From Roseiarcus sp. (lineage in GTDB: Bacteria; Pseudomonadota; Alphaproteobacteria; Rhizobiales; Beijerinckiaceae), in NCBI GenBank assembly GCA_030153205.1, contig JASLHV010000360.1, positions 1-7,076 of the forward strand: a stretch of DNA of 7,076 nucleotides, in the 5' to 3' direction. A program made the translations under genes and the position numbers. Positions 4,867-7,076 of the stretch are shown one piece after another (positions within the stretch are counted from its first letter, which is position 1; the number at the start of each line of letters is the position of its first letter). The notes below the pieces were generated by a model. The model worked only from the letters and a program-made list of their open reading frames with translations, did not search any database and was not told where the DNA came from.

Positions 4867-7076
4867 GTGGCTGACTCTAGCGACCATGCGCTCTCGACCT
4901 GGTTAGGCGAGGCCCCCCTGGCTGAGCTGACTGATGCTGCAGGACGCCTGCGCGATAAGGGACACGGACGCGTTATCTCGTATTCGCGCAAAGTGTTCAT
5001 TCCCCTCACGCATCTTTGCCGGGACACCTGCCATTATTGCACCTTTGCCCAGCGGCCACGCGCAGGAAAGGCAGCCTATCTGTCGCCAGACGACGTGCTC
5101 GCTATCGCCCGCGCTGGGGCGGCGGCGGGGTGTACGGAGGCGCTTTTCACGCTCGGCGATAAACCTGAGCTTCGCTACCGGTCCGCCCGAGACGCCTTGG
5201 GCGCACTCGGATACGAAACCACTATCGGCTACCTACAGGCGATGTGCGCGCTCGCGCTTCGAGAGACTGGACTGCTGCCCCACATTAATCCCGGAGTCAT
5301 GAGCCGATCCGAGATGGCCGGCCTGCGGACGGTCTCGGCCAGTCAGGGCATCATGTTGGAATCGCTTAGCGCACGGCTGTGCGAACGCGGCGGCGTTCAT
5401 TATGGCTCGCCCGATAAGCAGCCCCAGGCGCGCCTTGAAACACTGCGACTGGCCGGCGAGCTGCAGACCCCATTCACAACCGGCATTCTCATCGGCATAG
5501 GCGAGACGCGCGCCGAGCGCCTCGAAGCTTTATTCGCCATCCGTGATCTGCATCGCCGTTACGGGCATATTCAGGAGGTCATTGTTCAGAACTTCCGCGC
5601 CAAGCCCGGCACCAAGCTCGCCGGCGCAGCGGAGCCTGATCTGGATGACCTGCTTTGGAGCATAGCCGCTGCGCGCCTGGTCATGGGCCCCGCAATGAAC
5701 ATCCAGGCGCCCCCCAACCTGTCGCCTGGCGTTTATACGCGGTTGATTGCCGCCGGGATCAATGATTGGGGCGGGATCTCTCCCGTCACCCCAGATCACG
5801 TCAATCCGGAGGCGCCATGGCCAGCGATCACCGAGCTTGCCGAGCGTACCGCCGCCGCCGGCAAACTCTTGGCGCCTCGGCTTCCGATCTATCCGTCCTA
5901 CGTGCGCGATCTTGCGACGTGGTCGGCGCCGGAAGTCTCCACGCAGGTGCGCCGTTTAAGTGACGCCCAGGGTTACGCGCGCGAGGACAATTGGACGCCG
6001 GGCTCAAAAGGCGCTCCGCGGACACCGGCGCTCCATGCACGGTCGGTCGATCCCACCATTGAGCGAGTCATTTCGCGCGCTCAAGCAGGCGCCCGCCTGG
6101 AACCATCGGACATCGTTCGGCTGTTTACGGCGCGCGACGCCGATTACCACCGGGTCGCTGCCTCGGCCGACGAACTTCGTCAGGCAGCCAGCGGCGACAT
6201 TGTCCGATACGTCGTCAATCGCAACATCAATTACACCAACATTTGTTATTATCGGTGTCAGTTCTGCGCCTTTTCCAAGGGCAAGACGCATGAAGCGCTG
6301 CGCGGGGCGCCTTATGATCTCGCTCTTGAGGAAATAGTCCGCCGCGCGAGCGAGGCGTGGCGGCGCGGCGCCACCGAGGTATGTCTTCAAGGCGGTATCC
6401 ATCCCGATTACACAGGCAAAACCTATCTCGACATTTGCCGAGCCATAAAGGCCGCCGTCCCAGATATACACATTCACGCATTCTCCCCCTTGGAGGTCAC
6501 GCAGGGCGCGGCGACGCTTGGCGTCTCAATTCGTGAGTTTCTGGTGCAGCTCAAGTCTGCAGGTTTGAATACCTTGCCGGGCACCGCTGCTGAGATTCTT
6601 GACGACGAGGTACGCGCGGTGATCTGCGCGGACAAGGTGAATACCGCGCAGTGGCTCGATGTTGTAGGGACGGCCCATGACCTCGGCTTAAGGACCACGG
6701 CCACGATTATGTTCGGCCACATCGAGCATCCTGTTTCCTGGGCGCGGCATCTGCTGGCGGTGCGGGATTTGCAAGTCGAGACGGGTGGTTTCTCGGAATT
6801 CGTCCCATTGCCATTCGTGCATATGGAAGCGCCGATGTATCTTCGAGGCATGGCTCGGCGTGGCCCGACGTTTCGCGAAGCGGTGTTGATGCACGCGGTA
6901 GCCAGACTGGCGCTCCATCCCCATATCACAAATATCCAGACCTCCTGGGTCAAGATGGGACCCGAGGGAGCGGCCGCGTGCCTCAGAGCCGGGGCCAACG
7001 ATCTTGGCGGCACTTTGATGAACGAGAGCATCTCTCGCGCCGCCGGCACTGAGCATGGCCAGGAATTTCCCCCCTT
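4867..7076 (+). CDS. fbiC: FO synthase, fused CofG-CofH (FbiC type), 3' end cut by window edge
   Basis: This bifunctional radical-SAM enzyme makes FO, the deazaflavin chromophore of coenzyme F420, from tyrosine and 5-amino-6-ribitylamino-uracil. The CofH half attaches the tyrosine-derived hydroxybenzyl group and the CofG half closes the ring. From the GTG at 4867 the frame is open for 736 codons with no frameshift. The CofG half has the cluster motif CRDTCHYC (C51, C55, C58), then YGSPDK (179-184), GIGET (210-214), QNFRAK (241-246), IQAPPNL (279-285) and DWGGISPVTPDHVNPE (300-315). A compact linker lies near 365-440. The CofH half has CYYRCQFC (C460, C464, C467), LQGGIHP (507-513), HAFSPLE (537-543), PGTAAEILDDEVR (571-583), EFVPLPFVH (644-652), QTSWVKMG (691-698) and NDLGGTLM (711-718). 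All six cluster cysteines are present, so both halves should be active. About 35-40 C-terminal residues are missing. The expected total is shorter than mycobacterial FbiC (about 856), mainly through a shorter N-terminus and linker. No other F420 gene (cofC, cofD, cofE) is visible. Confidence 0.97.
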   Translation, partial: MADSSDHALSTWLGEAPLAELTDAAGRLRDKGHGRVISYSRKVFIPLTHLCRDTCHYCTFAQRPRAGKAAYLSPDDVLAIARAGAAAGCTEALFTLGDKPELRYRSARDALGALGYETTIGYLQAMCALALRETGLLPHINPGVMSRSEMAGLRTVSASQGIMLESLSARLCERGGVHYGSPDKQPQARLETLRLAGELQTPFTTGILIGIGETRAERLEALFAIRDLHRRYGHIQEVIVQNFRAKPGTKLAGAAEPDLDDLLWSIAAARLVMGPAMNIQAPPNLSPGVYTRLIAAGINDWGGISPVTPDHVNPEAPWPAITELAERTAAAGKLLAPRLPIYPSYVRDLATWSAPEVSTQVRRLSDAQGYAREDNWTPGSKGAPRTPALHARSVDPTIERVISRAQAGARLEPSDIVRLFTARDADYHRVAASADELRQAASGDIVRYVVNRNINYTNICYYRCQFCAFSKGKTHEALRGAPYDLALEEIVRRASEAWRRGATEVCLQGGIHPDYTGKTYLDICRAIKAAVPDIHIHAFSPLEVTQGAATLGVSIREFLVQLKSAGLNTLPGTAAEILDDEVRAVICADKVNTAQWLDVVGTAHDLGLRTTATIMFGHIEHPVSWARHLLAVRDLQVETGGFSEFVPLPFVHMEAPMYLRGMARRGPTFREAVLMHAVARLALHPHITNIQTSWVKMGPEGAAACLRAGANDLGGTLMNESISRAAGTEHGQEFPP

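Noticed and set aside
6004..7049. Long minus-strand open frames opposite the FO synthase
   Set aside because: The plus strand carries an unbroken, motif-rich FO synthase here; the antisense frames have no recognisable family and are typical of GC-rich coding DNA.
1..7076. CRISPR arrays, tRNA or rRNA genes, insertion sequences
   Set aside because: No regularly spaced repeats, no cloverleaf or rRNA-like sequence, and no transposase or terminal inverted repeats were seen.

Overview
The window holds three gene groups and two partial genes at its edges. Positions 1-3688 (minus strand) carry a CUT2-type (ribose/rhamnose-like) sugar ABC importer in the order permease, periplasmic binding protein, double-ATPase; the ATPase runs off the left edge. 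Positions 3841-4332 (minus strand) encode a small pyridoxamine-5'-phosphate-oxidase-like split-barrel flavin/F420 protein. Positions 4867-7076 (plus strand) encode most of a fused CofG-CofH FO synthase (FbiC type), which makes the deazaflavin core of coenzyme F420; it runs off the right edge.

Organism: the sequence is moderately GC-rich. The binding protein has a classical signal peptide ending in ARA, with no lipobox cysteine. It should therefore be free in a periplasm, which suggests a Gram-negative bacterium. Fused FO synthases are best known from Actinobacteria and occur in Chloroflexi and some Gram-negative lineages. The combination points to a Gram-negative or otherwise diderm F420 producer, probably environmental, but I cannot name a phylum.

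How the parts work together: the three importer genes probably form one operon read leftward. The 180-base gap between binding protein and ATPase holds two stem-loops without T-runs, which could set different expression levels for the two genes. The split-barrel gene and the FO synthase gene diverge from a 534-base region (4333-4866). That region contains two perfect 7-base inverted repeats near the split-barrel start, then about 400 bases with no convincing gene. Since the PPOX-like fold includes many F420-dependent enzymes, the split-barrel protein may use the cofactor whose synthesis starts with the neighbouring gene; this is inference from adjacency and family.

No RNA genes, CRISPR arrays, transposases or attachment sites were seen. 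Apart from the F420 neighbourhood in a probable Gram-negative and the unexplained divergent region, the window looks ordinary; I do not see a clear undescribed system.
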